Shown here: positions 1-6,309 of the stretch, one piece after another
How positions within the stretch are numbered: the stretch's first letter is position 1
Layout of the letters: the number at the start of each line of letters is the position of its first letter
NCBI GenBank assembly: GCA_964538375.1
Contig: CAZIFQ010000014.1
Coordinates: 1-64,000, forward strand
Direction: 5' to 3'
DNA from: JAUUZQ01 sp964538375
Lineage (GTDB): Bacteria; Bacteroidota; Bacteroidia; Bacteroidales; GCA-2748055
Length of the DNA stretch: 64,000 nt
The notes under the pieces: model-generated
What the model saw: only the letters and a program-made list of their open reading frames with translations
The model's database searches: none
What the model was told of the DNA's origin: nothing
Program-made: the position numbers and the translations under genes

Positions 1-54
1 AAAGTTGTGTATTCTTATTTACCGAAAGTTGTGTAGTGTTATTTACCGTTTACA
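1..54. mobile_element. Probable insertion sequence end with two 24-bp tandem repeats
   Basis: Two imperfect 24-bp direct repeats lie at 1-24 and 25-48; both begin AAAGTTGTGTA and end TTATTTACCG. They are followed by TTTACA ending at 54. Repeated motifs just inside an end that finishes in CA resemble the multiple terminal repeats of IS21-family elements. The adjacent minus-strand gene loses its reading frame exactly here, which supports an insertion junction near 50-56. The transposase would lie left of the window, so the family assignment is inference. Confidence 0.45.
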
Positions 55-256
55 TTTTATCCCATCTCCAGCGAGTTGCTGGGCAAATGTTGAATATCTG
101 TTCAACTTCATGAGCACTATATAGCTTCTCTGGTTTTCTATTAACTATTGTTTCTGCAACAGTTGTAGCAATCTCCATGCTGTACTTCTTGAGTTCGTCC
201 GCAGTAATAGTAATATTGATTCCAGGATAATCGGCTAGGATGTTTTTTAGGTCCAT
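50..256 (-). pseudogene. Truncated helix-turn-helix (excisionase/MerR-like) protein
   Basis: A 68-residue protein whose C-terminal part (about residues 44-67, from KLYSAHEVEQIF to RWRWDK) looks like the first two helices of the HTH_17 domain. This domain occurs in small DNA-binding proteins of Bacteroidota mobile elements. The recognition wing and the usual last 25-30 residues are missing: after WRWDK the frame gives one Met and a stop, both from the neighbouring repeat sequence. It is therefore probably broken by an insertion on its 3' side. The N-terminal 43 residues are helical and charged. It would be a regulator or excisionase of the element carrying the integrase at 1241-2521. The remaining fragment may still be translated, but DNA binding is unlikely. 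Confidence 0.6.
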
Positions 257-357
257 ATTTCTCTATTTTACTTTCAATGATTCACCATTTTTATCTCAGA
301 TGATGAATTAAAAGTACAATATTAAACCTATTTAAAAGACTGATATACTGCTGTTTA

Positions 358-400
358 CCCGACTATTAAGATAGTCGGGTAAGGTCGGATAAGGTCGGAT
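358..400. repeat. Hairpin followed by two 10-bp tandem repeats
   Basis: An 8-bp inverted repeat (CCCGACTA / TAGTCGGG, 358-379, 6-nt loop) is followed directly by two copies of AAGGTCGGAT (381-400). It lies just downstream of the minus-strand gene at 412-1224. On the minus strand it could be a weak terminator, but no T tract follows. The repeated GTCGG core could also be a protein-binding site of the element. Confidence 0.4.
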
Positions 401-411
401 AGCCCTATTAA

Positions 412-1224
412 CTATACATGTGGAAGTCGGGAAAATTTAACAATATTCTCTAGTTGTATTTTTGTTGATAGGTTCTTTATCTTTCTATCTTTAATATTAT
501 CCTCTGGTCTTAGCCACTCTCCTTGATTATCTACAAATAGACTAGGAGCTATATTCATTACGTCTTTGGGTAATCCTCCAAACATGATCTCAAGAAATGT
601 TAGTAGGCTTTCTTTATTTAATCTTTTAGTTCTTTTAGTAATCAATATCCACTCCATTGGAGCAGAAATCTCTCCTTCTTCCCCAAATATATTTAAGAAG
701 TTGTTTAGCTTTCCGTCAATGATATTCTCCCTTTTCAATAGGCTATAGATCTTTTTAATAGCTTTTTCAGGTAGCGGCTTGTGCTTTATATAATCAAAAC
801 CAATTAGCTTGGGTGACTTGCCAATTTGATTAGTAGATTCATCTCTAGATTCTTCATTCTCGGCTTTAATTAATTCTCCAATATTGTCTAGATCAATTTT
901 TCTTGGCTTAATCCAAAATCCACGATGCGTCTTATTTTTTAATCTATTGACAAGACAATTGAATGTTAGGTCATAGGATTTGTCTCCTTCTATAGTCTTT
1001 AGAAGCCAGACTTCAAAAAATCCTTGACATGATTCTTCTATTTTACTTATTTTACTATTAAGGTACTTTTCTGTAGCACTTCTGTCTAATCTGAGTTTCG
1101 CAAGGACATAGATAAATTCTTTTAATCTTTCTATGATTTCGAATCCTTCACAAATAGGGTTTTCTTCTAAATTTATTAAGATCACTTCTTTTCTTGTCTC
1201 TATAAATGAAATTGGATCAATCAT
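412..1224 (-). CDS. Hypothetical protein, cargo of integrated element
   Basis: A 270-residue protein that I do not recognise. It has no signal peptide or membrane segment and is rich in Lys, Glu, Ile and Asn. The middle is charged and low in complexity (around residues 115-135, with AENEESRDES), and the C-terminal half is mostly helical. It lies 16 bp downstream of the integrase gene on the same strand and is probably cotranscribed with it. Small unknown proteins beside tyrosine recombinases are common in Bacteroidota genomic islands; they may be accessory recombination proteins or passengers. Its base composition is more AT-rich than the chromosomal genes to the right, which fits transfer. 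No function is proposed. Confidence 0.6.
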   Translation of the reverse strand: MIDPISFIETRKEVILINLEENPICEGFEIIERLKEFIYVLAKLRLDRSATEKYLNSKISKIEESCQGFFEVWLLKTIEGDKSYDLTFNCLVNRLKNKTHRGFWIKPRKIDLDNIGELIKAENEESRDESTNQIGKSPKLIGFDYIKHKPLPEKAIKKIYSLLKRENIIDGKLNNFLNIFGEEGEISAPMEWILITKRTKRLNKESLLTFLEIMFGGLPKDVMNIAPSLFVDNQGEWLRPEDNIKDRKIKNLSTKIQLENIVKFSRLPHV

Positions 1225-1240
1225 AATCTGTTATAAATTT

Positions 1241-2521
1241 CTAGTTAGCTGCTTTCAAATGCATACCCCTTTCTATCCAAACATCCCTCATCTTCTCGGC
1301 ATGTCTCTTACCATCCATTTTGATATACTTCAGAAAGGCCTGTTCTGTCTTATGTCCACTGATTGCCATTATTGTTATAGAGGGAATGCCCATTTCATAA
1401 GCATTTGTACAGAAAGACCTCCTGGCAGTATGGCTTGTGATTAATTCATGTTTTTCATGCATTTTTTCTAGCTTTTTGCCCTTTTTATAAATGGTTTTTA
1501 TAAATGGTGCTTTTAGTTTTGCCATTTTGGCTGCCTCCTTTAAATAATCATTATACTTCTGATTACTTATTGGTTTTGGAAGTTTCCCATTGTATTTATC
1601 CAGGATGACCTGAACAATTGGATAGAGGGGTATCCATACACTATCACCTGTCTTGGTCTGTTTTAATGTTAAGATTCCATTGTTTATTCTTTCGGGTGCA
1701 ATTTGGTGGAGGTCAGAAAAGCGTAAACCAGTCCAACAGGCTACGATAAATAGATCTCGAACACGCTCAAGACTTGGCTTGTACTTTAGATCGAATTTAT
1801 AGAATTGTTCAAGTTCTGTCACATCTAAATAAATATTTTCGACCTCTTCAGATATTACTCTGAATTTTCTGCTTTTATACTTATTGTATACGTTTATCCC
1901 ATCCTCTGTAGCAGAGTTTAGAAATATTTTTAAGGTTTGTATCTTTTTACCCACAGTATTAGTTTGCAGTCCTTTATCTCTGAGCAACTCGGTGAAATTA
2001 TTGTAGAACTCCATATCAATATCAACAAAGTCAGGTTCACCATATTGCTGGGCATACAATTTTAGGTAGTCAAAGGTAACGCTATACTCCCTTTTCATTT
2101 TATAGCTTATCGGGACTCCTGACCTTGGATTTATTCGCTTATGCGAATTTTCGATGAAATACTTAATATAAGAAAAGAGAGAAGTTCCTTTCTGGATATA
2201 TTTTGTGGGATTATAAAATCTATCGATGACAATGCTCAGCCAACTACTATCAATAATTGTCTTGTCTGATAATTTATCATATTCAGAAAGAACGAATTGC
2301 TGGATATCCTCAAGTCTTTTAATTAGTTTATCTCTTTGCTTTTCTGAATACTCTGCTAAAACACGAGGTTCCCCTTTATCATTGTTCCAGTATTTTGAAT
2401 TTATTTGTTCTTCAGTTTTCGCATAAACATCAAATTGCCTACCATTTGAGAATCTCAACCGAATAGGGGCAATATTTGTTTTTTTTGATACACGAATAAA
2501 AAACCGAACCTTTTTGGCCAT
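1241..2521 (-). CDS. Tyrosine recombinase / site-specific integrase
   Basis: A 426-residue phage-type integrase that would catalyse integration and excision of the element at a tRNA 3' end. The N-terminus (about 1-95) is an arm-binding domain, followed by a helical core-binding domain (about 110-215) and the catalytic domain (about 230-415). The full catalytic set is visible: Arg267 in TGLRFSDL, Lys290 in QTKTGD, His364 and Arg367 in SHTARR, His390 in SGHKT and the nucleophile Tyr399 in KYIK. The length is usual for Bacteroidota island integrases. It starts with ATG, 177 bp from the putative attachment site at 2698-2720 and oriented away from it. It appears intact, so the island may be mobile if its other end survives. 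Confidence 0.93.
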   Translation of the reverse strand: MAKKVRFFIRVSKKTNIAPIRLRFSNGRQFDVYAKTEEQINSKYWNNDKGEPRVLAEYSEKQRDKLIKRLEDIQQFVLSEYDKLSDKTIIDSSWLSIVIDRFYNPTKYIQKGTSLFSYIKYFIENSHKRINPRSGVPISYKMKREYSVTFDYLKLYAQQYGEPDFVDIDMEFYNNFTELLRDKGLQTNTVGKKIQTLKIFLNSATEDGINVYNKYKSRKFRVISEEVENIYLDVTELEQFYKFDLKYKPSLERVRDLFIVACWTGLRFSDLHQIAPERINNGILTLKQTKTGDSVWIPLYPIVQVILDKYNGKLPKPISNQKYNDYLKEAAKMAKLKAPFIKTIYKKGKKLEKMHEKHELITSHTARRSFCTNAYEMGIPSITIMAISGHKTEQAFLKYIKMDGKRHAEKMRDVWIERGMHLKAAN

Positions 2522-2558
2522 TATGATGTATACTTAATTTCTATCAAATATATTCATA

Positions 2559-2580
2559 TTGCACGACATTTGCACGACAT
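2559..2580. repeat. Perfect 11-bp tandem repeat upstream of integrase
   Basis: TTGCACGACAT occurs twice in tandem (2559-2569 and 2570-2580), between the integrase start and the attachment site. The 11-bp period is one helical turn, so bound proteins would sit on one face of the DNA. Integrase arm sites or a regulator site in the integrase promoter are plausible. Confidence 0.5.
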
Positions 2581-2697
2581 TAATTAAATCTGTTGAAAAC
2601 TAAATGAGGCTTCGTCAACTACAATACTAATTTTTTTGAGCATTAATAGGCTTTGGGGGGTAATGAATGAAAAGTGTTGTTTTACCTAAATTTCATA

Positions 2698-2720
2698 GGT
2701 TCAAATCTCGCTACCCCGAC
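2698..2720 (+). other. Attachment site: duplicated tRNA 3' end
   Basis: The 23 nt from 2698 to 2720 read as the T-loop (GGTTCAAATC) and acceptor strand of a tRNA ending CTACCCCGAC. The sequence upstream does not fold into the rest of a tRNA, and the 5' half of the T-stem is absent. This is the usual product when a tyrosine recombinase integrates into a tRNA gene: one end carries the intact tRNA and the other only its 3' part. The intact gene, whose 5' acceptor strand should be about GTCGGGG, would lie left of the window. Confidence 0.65.
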
Positions 2721-2770
2721 AGAAGATGGAAAGCCCGGTTCGTTGAAACGAACCGGGCTTTCCATCTTCT
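2721..2770 (+). terminator. 22-bp-stem hairpin behind the tRNA remnant
   Basis: A perfect 22-bp stem (2721-2742 with 2749-2770) encloses a 6-nt loop. It begins directly after the tRNA-derived sequence, where the original tRNA's transcription terminator should be. There is no T tract, so intrinsic termination is not certain; strong GC-rich hairpins behind tRNA genes are nevertheless common in this phylum. The rest of the 2522-2936 gap holds only the 11-bp repeat, this attachment region and the promoter of the next gene. Confidence 0.6.
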
Positions 2771-2880
2771 GAATCCAACCCCAAACCGTGATCACGACAA
2801 CCTTTGGAGCCATAATCTTTACACCAACAATTCCAGAGAAAAAAAACTAAAAATTTTCATTAAAATATTTCTCAAAAATT

Positions 2881-2925
2881 TTTGTATTGAACGTGCGTTC
2901 ATTATCTTTGTGAACTTTAGTTCAC
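2881..2925 (+). promoter_or_regulatory. Promoter with two palindromic operators
   Basis: A Bacteroidota-type promoter is visible: TTTG at 2881-2884, an 18-bp spacer, and TATCTTTG at 2903-2910. Two palindromes overlay it. TGAACG-TG-CGTTCA (2888-2901) fills the spacer and GTGAACT-TT-AGTTCAC (2910-2925) covers the expected start site. Both contain a GAAC/GTTC core and their centres are 23 bp apart. A dimeric regulator bound here would block polymerase. The UPF0251 protein encoded immediately downstream is the obvious candidate for autoregulation. Confidence 0.65.
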
Positions 2926-2936
2926 TATAAATTCTC

Positions 2937-3239
2937 ATGTCTCCCAGAAATAAACGTATCAGAAGGGTTGGATCGCCCCCTGTTTTAAAAGGATTTACCC
3001 CGGTAGGAGTTCCTATAAAAAAGGACAATGTGCTTTCCATTCTTTTTGAAGAGTATGAGGCCTTCCGGCTTATCGATTATTCTGGATTAAGCCAGGAAGA
3101 GGCTTCAAAAATTATGAATGTTTCTCGCCCGACATTCACCAGGATTTATAATAGTTGTTTGAAGAAACTTGCAAAAGCGTTTGCTGAAGGAATTACAATT
3201 CACATAAAAGGAGGAAATGTAGTATTTGACAAGGAATGA
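2937..3239 (+). CDS. UPF0251 (DUF134) family DNA-binding regulator
   Basis: A 100-residue member of the UPF0251/DUF134 family of predicted DNA-binding proteins. The N-terminus (RNKRIRRVGSPP, then FTPVGVPI) is the family signature. The sigma-70 region-4-like helix-turn-helix follows at about residues 40-82 (EEYEAFRLIDYSGLSQEEAS, then IMNVSRPTFTRI). Family members often neighbour NifX/MTH1175-like Fe-S proteins in anaerobes, as here, but their regulatory role is little studied. The length is typical and the ATG start lies 12 bp after the second palindrome of the upstream promoter. It is probably the first gene of the cluster running to 7128 and its likely regulator. Confidence 0.88.
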   Translation: MSPRNKRIRRVGSPPVLKGFTPVGVPIKKDNVLSILFEEYEAFRLIDYSGLSQEEASKIMNVSRPTFTRIYNSCLKKLAKAFAEGITIHIKGGNVVFDKE

Positions 3240-3257
3240 TACCGATGTAACGATTGT

Positions 3258-3524
3258 GTGACAGTTTATCACAACGATGATAATGATGACAACCAGGAAT
3301 GCATAAACTGCGATTCAGAGAACATAGAACATATAAATAAGAGTATAGAAGATTGGAAAGATGATCAGGCAGACAACAAAAATTTGATTGAGAACAAAGT
3401 GTTCTGTATATGTCAAAAATGCAATTATGAAGAAGAACATAAAAAAGGGGTGCCCTGCTTCTGTCAAACATGTCCAAACTGTAATATACCCCTGATAAGA
3501 AAAAGTGAGAAATCAAATAATTAA
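3258..3524 (+). CDS. Small nine-cysteine protein, probable metal-binding
   Basis: An 88-residue acidic protein that I cannot assign to a named family. It has nine cysteines in three groups: Cys15-x2-Cys18, then Cys50-x-Cys52-x2-Cys55, then Cys67-x-Cys69-x2-Cys72-x2-Cys75. The spacing suggests one or two zinc-ribbon, rubredoxin-like or Fe-S sites. The N-terminus is rich in Asp and Asn, with a charged linker (20-48) between the first pair and the rest. No ATG is available in frame, so the start is taken as GTG at 3258, 18 bp after the regulator gene and followed after 12 bp by the DUF5320 gene. A metal-handling or electron-transfer role with its neighbours is inference. Confidence 0.65.
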   Translation: MTVYHNDDNDDNQECINCDSENIEHINKSIEDWKDDQADNKNLIENKVFCICQKCNYEEEHKKGVPCFCQTCPNCNIPLIRKSEKSNN

Positions 3525-3536
3525 AATATAAATATT

Positions 3537-3791
3537 ATGCCAGGATTAGACAGAACAGGCCCTGAGGGACAAGGTTCACAAACGGGCAGAGGCTTAGGAA
3601 AGTGCAATCCAAATAATAAAAACGCACAAACTAAAAATAACGAAGAGAATACAACTCTTGCAGCAAGGCCGAGACTTGGAAATGGGAGAAACGATGATCA
3701 GTACTTCGCAGGTGGAAGAGGCCCGGGAAGCGGCAGAGGCAGAAGTCGTGGAAGAGGTCTTGGAAAAAGATTCAGAGGAGGACAGCAATAA
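3537..3791 (+). CDS. DUF5320 domain protein
   Basis: An 84-residue Gly/Arg-rich protein. The N-terminus MPGLDRTGPEGQGSQTGRG followed by a Cys matches the DUF5320 signature (M-P-x-x-D-x-T-G-P-x-G). The family is found almost only in anaerobes, beside NifX/MTH1175-like and Mrp-type Fe-S proteins, and its function is unknown. The C-terminus is a repetitive, basic GRGRSRGRGLG-type tail and probably disordered. There is one cysteine (residue 23), so it cannot hold a cluster alone. The gene follows the cysteine-rich gene after 12 bp and is followed by a terminator-like hairpin, so the first three genes form one transcription unit. Confidence 0.8.
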   Translation: MPGLDRTGPEGQGSQTGRGLGKCNPNNKNAQTKNNEENTTLAARPRLGNGRNDDQYFAGGRGPGSGRGRSRGRGLGKRFRGGQQ

Positions 3792-3818
3792 CAAAACACT
3801 AAGTATTACTACTTAAAC

Positions 3819-3868
3819 ATTCCTCACTTATGATATTGTGGTCTTTTAATAAATGAGGAATTTTCTTT
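3819..3868 (+). terminator. Probable intrinsic terminator after DUF5320 gene
   Basis: The inverted repeat ATTCCTCA / TGAGGAAT, with 4 more pairs after one mismatch, spans 3819-3861. It is followed by the T-rich stretch TTTTCTTT (3861-3868). It separates the regulator, cysteine-rich and DUF5320 genes from the NifX-like gene downstream. Confidence 0.55.
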
Positions 3869-3880
3869 AAAAGGTTCTTA

Positions 3881-3946
3881 ATGATGGAGCATCAAACAGA
3901 GATAAGGGTAGGATACGGTGAGCATGAATATAAAAAACCAATTTAA
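3881..3946 (+). CDS. Possible 21-residue small protein
   Basis: A short frame starting ATG-ATG encodes 21 residues with many charged side chains (MMEHQTEIRVGYGEHEYKK, then PI and stop). It lies in the gap between the DUF5320 gene and the first NifX-like gene, right after the terminator-like hairpin. No ribosome binding site is visible, as is usual for this phylum. It could be a chance frame; it is listed because this gap is otherwise empty. Confidence 0.2.
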   Translation: MMEHQTEIRVGYGEHEYKKPI

Positions 3947-4003
3947 CGAAAGAACTAATAATCAAAGAAATAAATAGTACACAAAACAAAAATCATTTAC
4001 TAC

Positions 4004-4339
4004 ATGAAAAAAATTGCTATTCCGATAACGGATAACATTTTAAGTGCGCATTTTGGTCACTGCGATAAGTTCTATGTCTATGAAATAGAAAATGAGAAAA
4101 TAGTTAAAGAAACTATCATGACCCCTCCTTCTCATGAACCGGGCTTGTTGCCAAAGTGGTTAGGAGGACAATCCGTTACTGACATAATAGCTGGAGGAAT
4201 TGGACAACGTGCAATAGATCTTTTCAATCAAAATAATATTAATGTTTATGTTGGTGCACCGCAAAAAGCACCGGTTGAAATAGTCGAAAGTCATTTAAAT
4301 GGTTCCATAACTTTAAGCGGAAACTATTGTGATCATTAA
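4004..4339 (+). CDS. NifX/NifB-family (MTH1175-like) iron-sulfur cluster-binding protein
   Basis: A 111-residue single-domain protein of the dinitrogenase iron-molybdenum cofactor-binding family (ribonuclease-H-like fold). Visible signatures are the N-terminal strand KKIAIPI, the FGHCDKF motif at about residues 17-23, the Gly-rich GGQSVTDIIAGGIG at about 54-67, and AIDLFNQNNINVYVG. The C-terminus ends NYCDH, giving a second Cys and a His. In nitrogen fixers such domains carry FeMo-cofactor precursors. Stand-alone members in anaerobes have no known substrate; Fe-S or Mo/Fe binding is presumed. No nif genes occur in the window, so a nitrogenase role is unlikely. A second copy lies at 5910-6248. 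Confidence 0.88.
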   Translation: MKKIAIPITDNILSAHFGHCDKFYVYEIENEKIVKETIMTPPSHEPGLLPKWLGGQSVTDIIAGGIGQRAIDLFNQNNINVYVGAPQKAPVEIVESHLNGSITLSGNYCDH

Positions 4340-4422
4340 TCAAATTAAGAAAATAATAATCAATATTTTATTAACCCACAGGTAGAAATACCTAAATAAT
4401 TAATCGTACAAATTAACATATC

Positions 4423-5784
4423 ATGAAACATACTGATGTTTTAGTAATTGGAGGCAGCGCAGCAGGACTAGGTTCTGCCCTGGCAGCAAAAGCACACTAT
4501 CCAGAAAAAAGCGTTATGCAAATCAGAAAAGAAGAAAAGGCAATTATTCCTTGCGGAATTCCTTACATGTTTGGAACACTTGAAACACCCCAACAGGATA
4601 TTCTTCCTGATGCAGGATTGGAAAAAGCAGGAGTTGAGATTGTAATCAATGAAGTTGTTTCTATTGACGAAGATCAAAAAACAGTTAAACTTCAGGATTC
4701 AACTGAGGTAAGCTGGGAAAAACTTATCATCGCAACCGGATCAGTCCCGGTAATACCAGGATGGCTTAAAGGTGCAACTTTAGAAAACGTATTTACAGTC
4801 CCCAAACAGCTTACTTATCTGGAGGCTATGAATGAGAAATTAAAAGGTCTTCAAAACATAGTAGTTGTTGGTGCAGGATTTATCGGAATCGAAATGTCTG
4901 ATGAATTGAGAAAAGCAGGTAAAGATGTAACTCTTGTTGAAATCGAACCTCATATTCTTGGAAACGCATTTGACATTGACCTTGCTGATGAAGCAGAAAA
5001 GATCCTTGTTGAGCATGGTATTAAAGTACTTACAGGCCATGGTGTAAGTGAAATCATAGGGGACGGAAAAGTTGAAGGTGTTAAAATAAAAAAAGGCGAT
5101 GTAATTGATGTTCTAAAAGCTGATGCAGTTGTTTTATCTGTTGGATATATGCCAGTTACCAACCTGGTTAAAGGTCTTGACATTGCTTTAAACAGGGATG
5201 GATTCATCAAGGTGGATGAATATATGAGAACAGACCAACCTGACATTTTTGCTGTCGGTGACTGTGCTGAAAAAAGAGATTTCCTGACAAGAAAAAGATC
5301 CAAGTCTATGCTTGCTTCAATTGCATGTGCTGAAGCCAGGGTTGCAGGAATGAACCTTTATAAACTTTCAACATTGAAAACAATGAGTGGAACTATCGCG
5401 ATCTTCTCGACAGCTCTAAGCGATACAGGATTTGGCGCAGCCGGATTAACTGAAACTGCAGCTAAAAAAGAAGGATTTGATGTTATTACCGGAATGTTTA
5501 CAGGAGTTGACAGACATCCAGGTTTATTAAATAACCCACACAAGCAAATTGTTAAACTGGTTGCCGGACGTGAAAATGGAATTATTCTAGGTGGAGAAGT
5601 AATGGGCGGATCAAGTGCAGGAGAACTGATTAACATTATTGGTTTTATCATTCAAAACAGGATGGATGTAAACACATTGCTGACCTCACAAATTGGAACA
5701 CATCCAATGCTGACTGCATCACCTGCAGCATATCCTATAACTAAGGCAGCGGAAGAAGTAGCTAAAAAATTCTGGCATAATTAA
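4423..5784 (+). CDS. FAD-dependent pyridine nucleotide-disulfide oxidoreductase (CoA-disulfide reductase/NADH oxidase-like)
   Basis: A 453-residue flavoprotein with the usual order: FAD-binding GGSAAGLG (residues 10-17), an active-site cysteine Cys44 in IIPCGIPY, NAD(P)H-binding VVVGAGFIGIE (about 146-156), the second FAD motif FAVGDCAE (about 280) and a C-terminal dimerisation domain (about 330-450). A single redox cysteine at this position is typical of CoA-disulfide reductases, NADH oxidases and NAD(P)H-dependent polysulfide reductases, in contrast to the CxxxxC of glutathione reductases. The exact substrate cannot be read from sequence. It lies between two NifX-like genes, which suggests it reduces a thiol, persulfide or oxygen species that threatens Fe-S proteins (inference). 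Its length is normal and its ATG start clear. Confidence 0.88.
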   Translation: MKHTDVLVIGGSAAGLGSALAAKAHYPEKSVMQIRKEEKAIIPCGIPYMFGTLETPQQDILPDAGLEKAGVEIVINEVVSIDEDQKTVKLQDSTEVSWEKLIIATGSVPVIPGWLKGATLENVFTVPKQLTYLEAMNEKLKGLQNIVVVGAGFIGIEMSDELRKAGKDVTLVEIEPHILGNAFDIDLADEAEKILVEHGIKVLTGHGVSEIIGDGKVEGVKIKKGDVIDVLKADAVVLSVGYMPVTNLVKGLDIALNRDGFIKVDEYMRTDQPDIFAVGDCAEKRDFLTRKRSKSMLASIACAEARVAGMNLYKLSTLKTMSGTIAIFSTALSDTGFGAAGLTETAAKKEGFDVITGMFTGVDRHPGLLNNPHKQIVKLVAGRENGIILGGEVMGGSSAGELINIIGFIIQNRMDVNTLLTSQIGTHPMLTASPAAYPITKAAEEVAKKFWHN

Positions 5785-5811
5785 TAAATAGAAAATAGCG
5801 ATTACAAGCGA

Positions 5812-5859
5812 AAGGGAGGCACCGGGAAAACTACATAAGCAGTTAACCTTGCCTCCCTT
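5812..5859 (+). promoter_or_regulatory. Conspicuous hairpin upstream of second NifX-like gene
   Basis: A perfect 10-bp stem, AAGGGAGGCA (5812-5821) with TGCCTCCCTT (5850-5859), closes a 28-nt loop. It lies between the flavoprotein gene and the NifX-like gene. No T tract follows, so it is a poor intrinsic terminator. An mRNA stability element or structured leader for the gene at 5910 is possible. I see no recognised riboswitch core. Confidence 0.4.
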
Positions 5860-5909
5860 CTATGCAATGAAATGCCAGGAAAACCTTTTTAATCAAAAAT
5901 TTTAAACGA

Positions 5910-6248
5910 ATGAAAATATTAATTTCTTCAACTGAAAGTGGTTGGAACGCTGACATGGATGGAAGATTTGGAAGAGCCATGGGCTTTGTACTTTATGATG
6001 AAGAATCAAAAGAGCTGAGCTGGCATTCTAATGAAGAAAATCTCAATGCAGCACACGGTGCCGGACCTAAAGCAGCCGAGTTTGCTATTAATACTGGTGC
6101 ATCAGTATTAATTTCTAGTCATGTCGGACCTAAAGCATTTGATGTACTCAAGCATTCAGACATCAAAATTTTCCTTGCTTCCGAAAAAACAATAAAGGAA
6201 GTATACGAAGCTTATAAAAGAGGAGAGCTGAAGCAGCAAGACCATTAA
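5910..6248 (+). CDS. NifX/MTH1175-like cluster-binding protein, second copy
   Basis: A 112-residue protein of the same dinitrogenase-cofactor-binding fold as the protein at 4004-4339, with ISSTESGWNADMDGRFGRAMGF at the N-terminal loop and the central GAGPKAAEFAINTGASVLIS and VGPKAFDVL strands. Unlike the first copy it has no cysteine at all: the FGxC position reads FGRA. Any metal binding would need His or Asp residues, for example the terminal QQDH. It is probably a divergent paralogue that pairs with the first copy or binds a different ligand. The gene lies 125 bp after the flavoprotein, behind the hairpin at 5812-5859, and 61 bp before the metallo-beta-lactamase-fold gene. Confidence 0.85.
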   Translation: MKILISSTESGWNADMDGRFGRAMGFVLYDEESKELSWHSNEENLNAAHGAGPKAAEFAINTGASVLISSHVGPKAFDVLKHSDIKIFLASEKTIKEVYEAYKRGELKQQDH

Positions 6249-6309
6249 ATCCACCTCTTTTCCACTTTTTGTTTGTAGCTTTTTTGTAACTTGCTGAAAG
6301 TGCAGTAAA

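Noticed and set aside
2667..2930. An 87-residue plus-strand frame across the attachment site and hairpin
   Set aside because: It reads through the tRNA remnant, a 22-bp palindrome and the promoter of the next gene, and has no domain.
2819..3040. A minus-strand frame over the UPF0251 start
   Set aside because: It is antisense to a conserved gene and crosses the promoter palindromes.
5812..5859. Cobalamin or other known riboswitch
   Set aside because: The hairpin lacks any recognised conserved core and the downstream gene is not a usual target.
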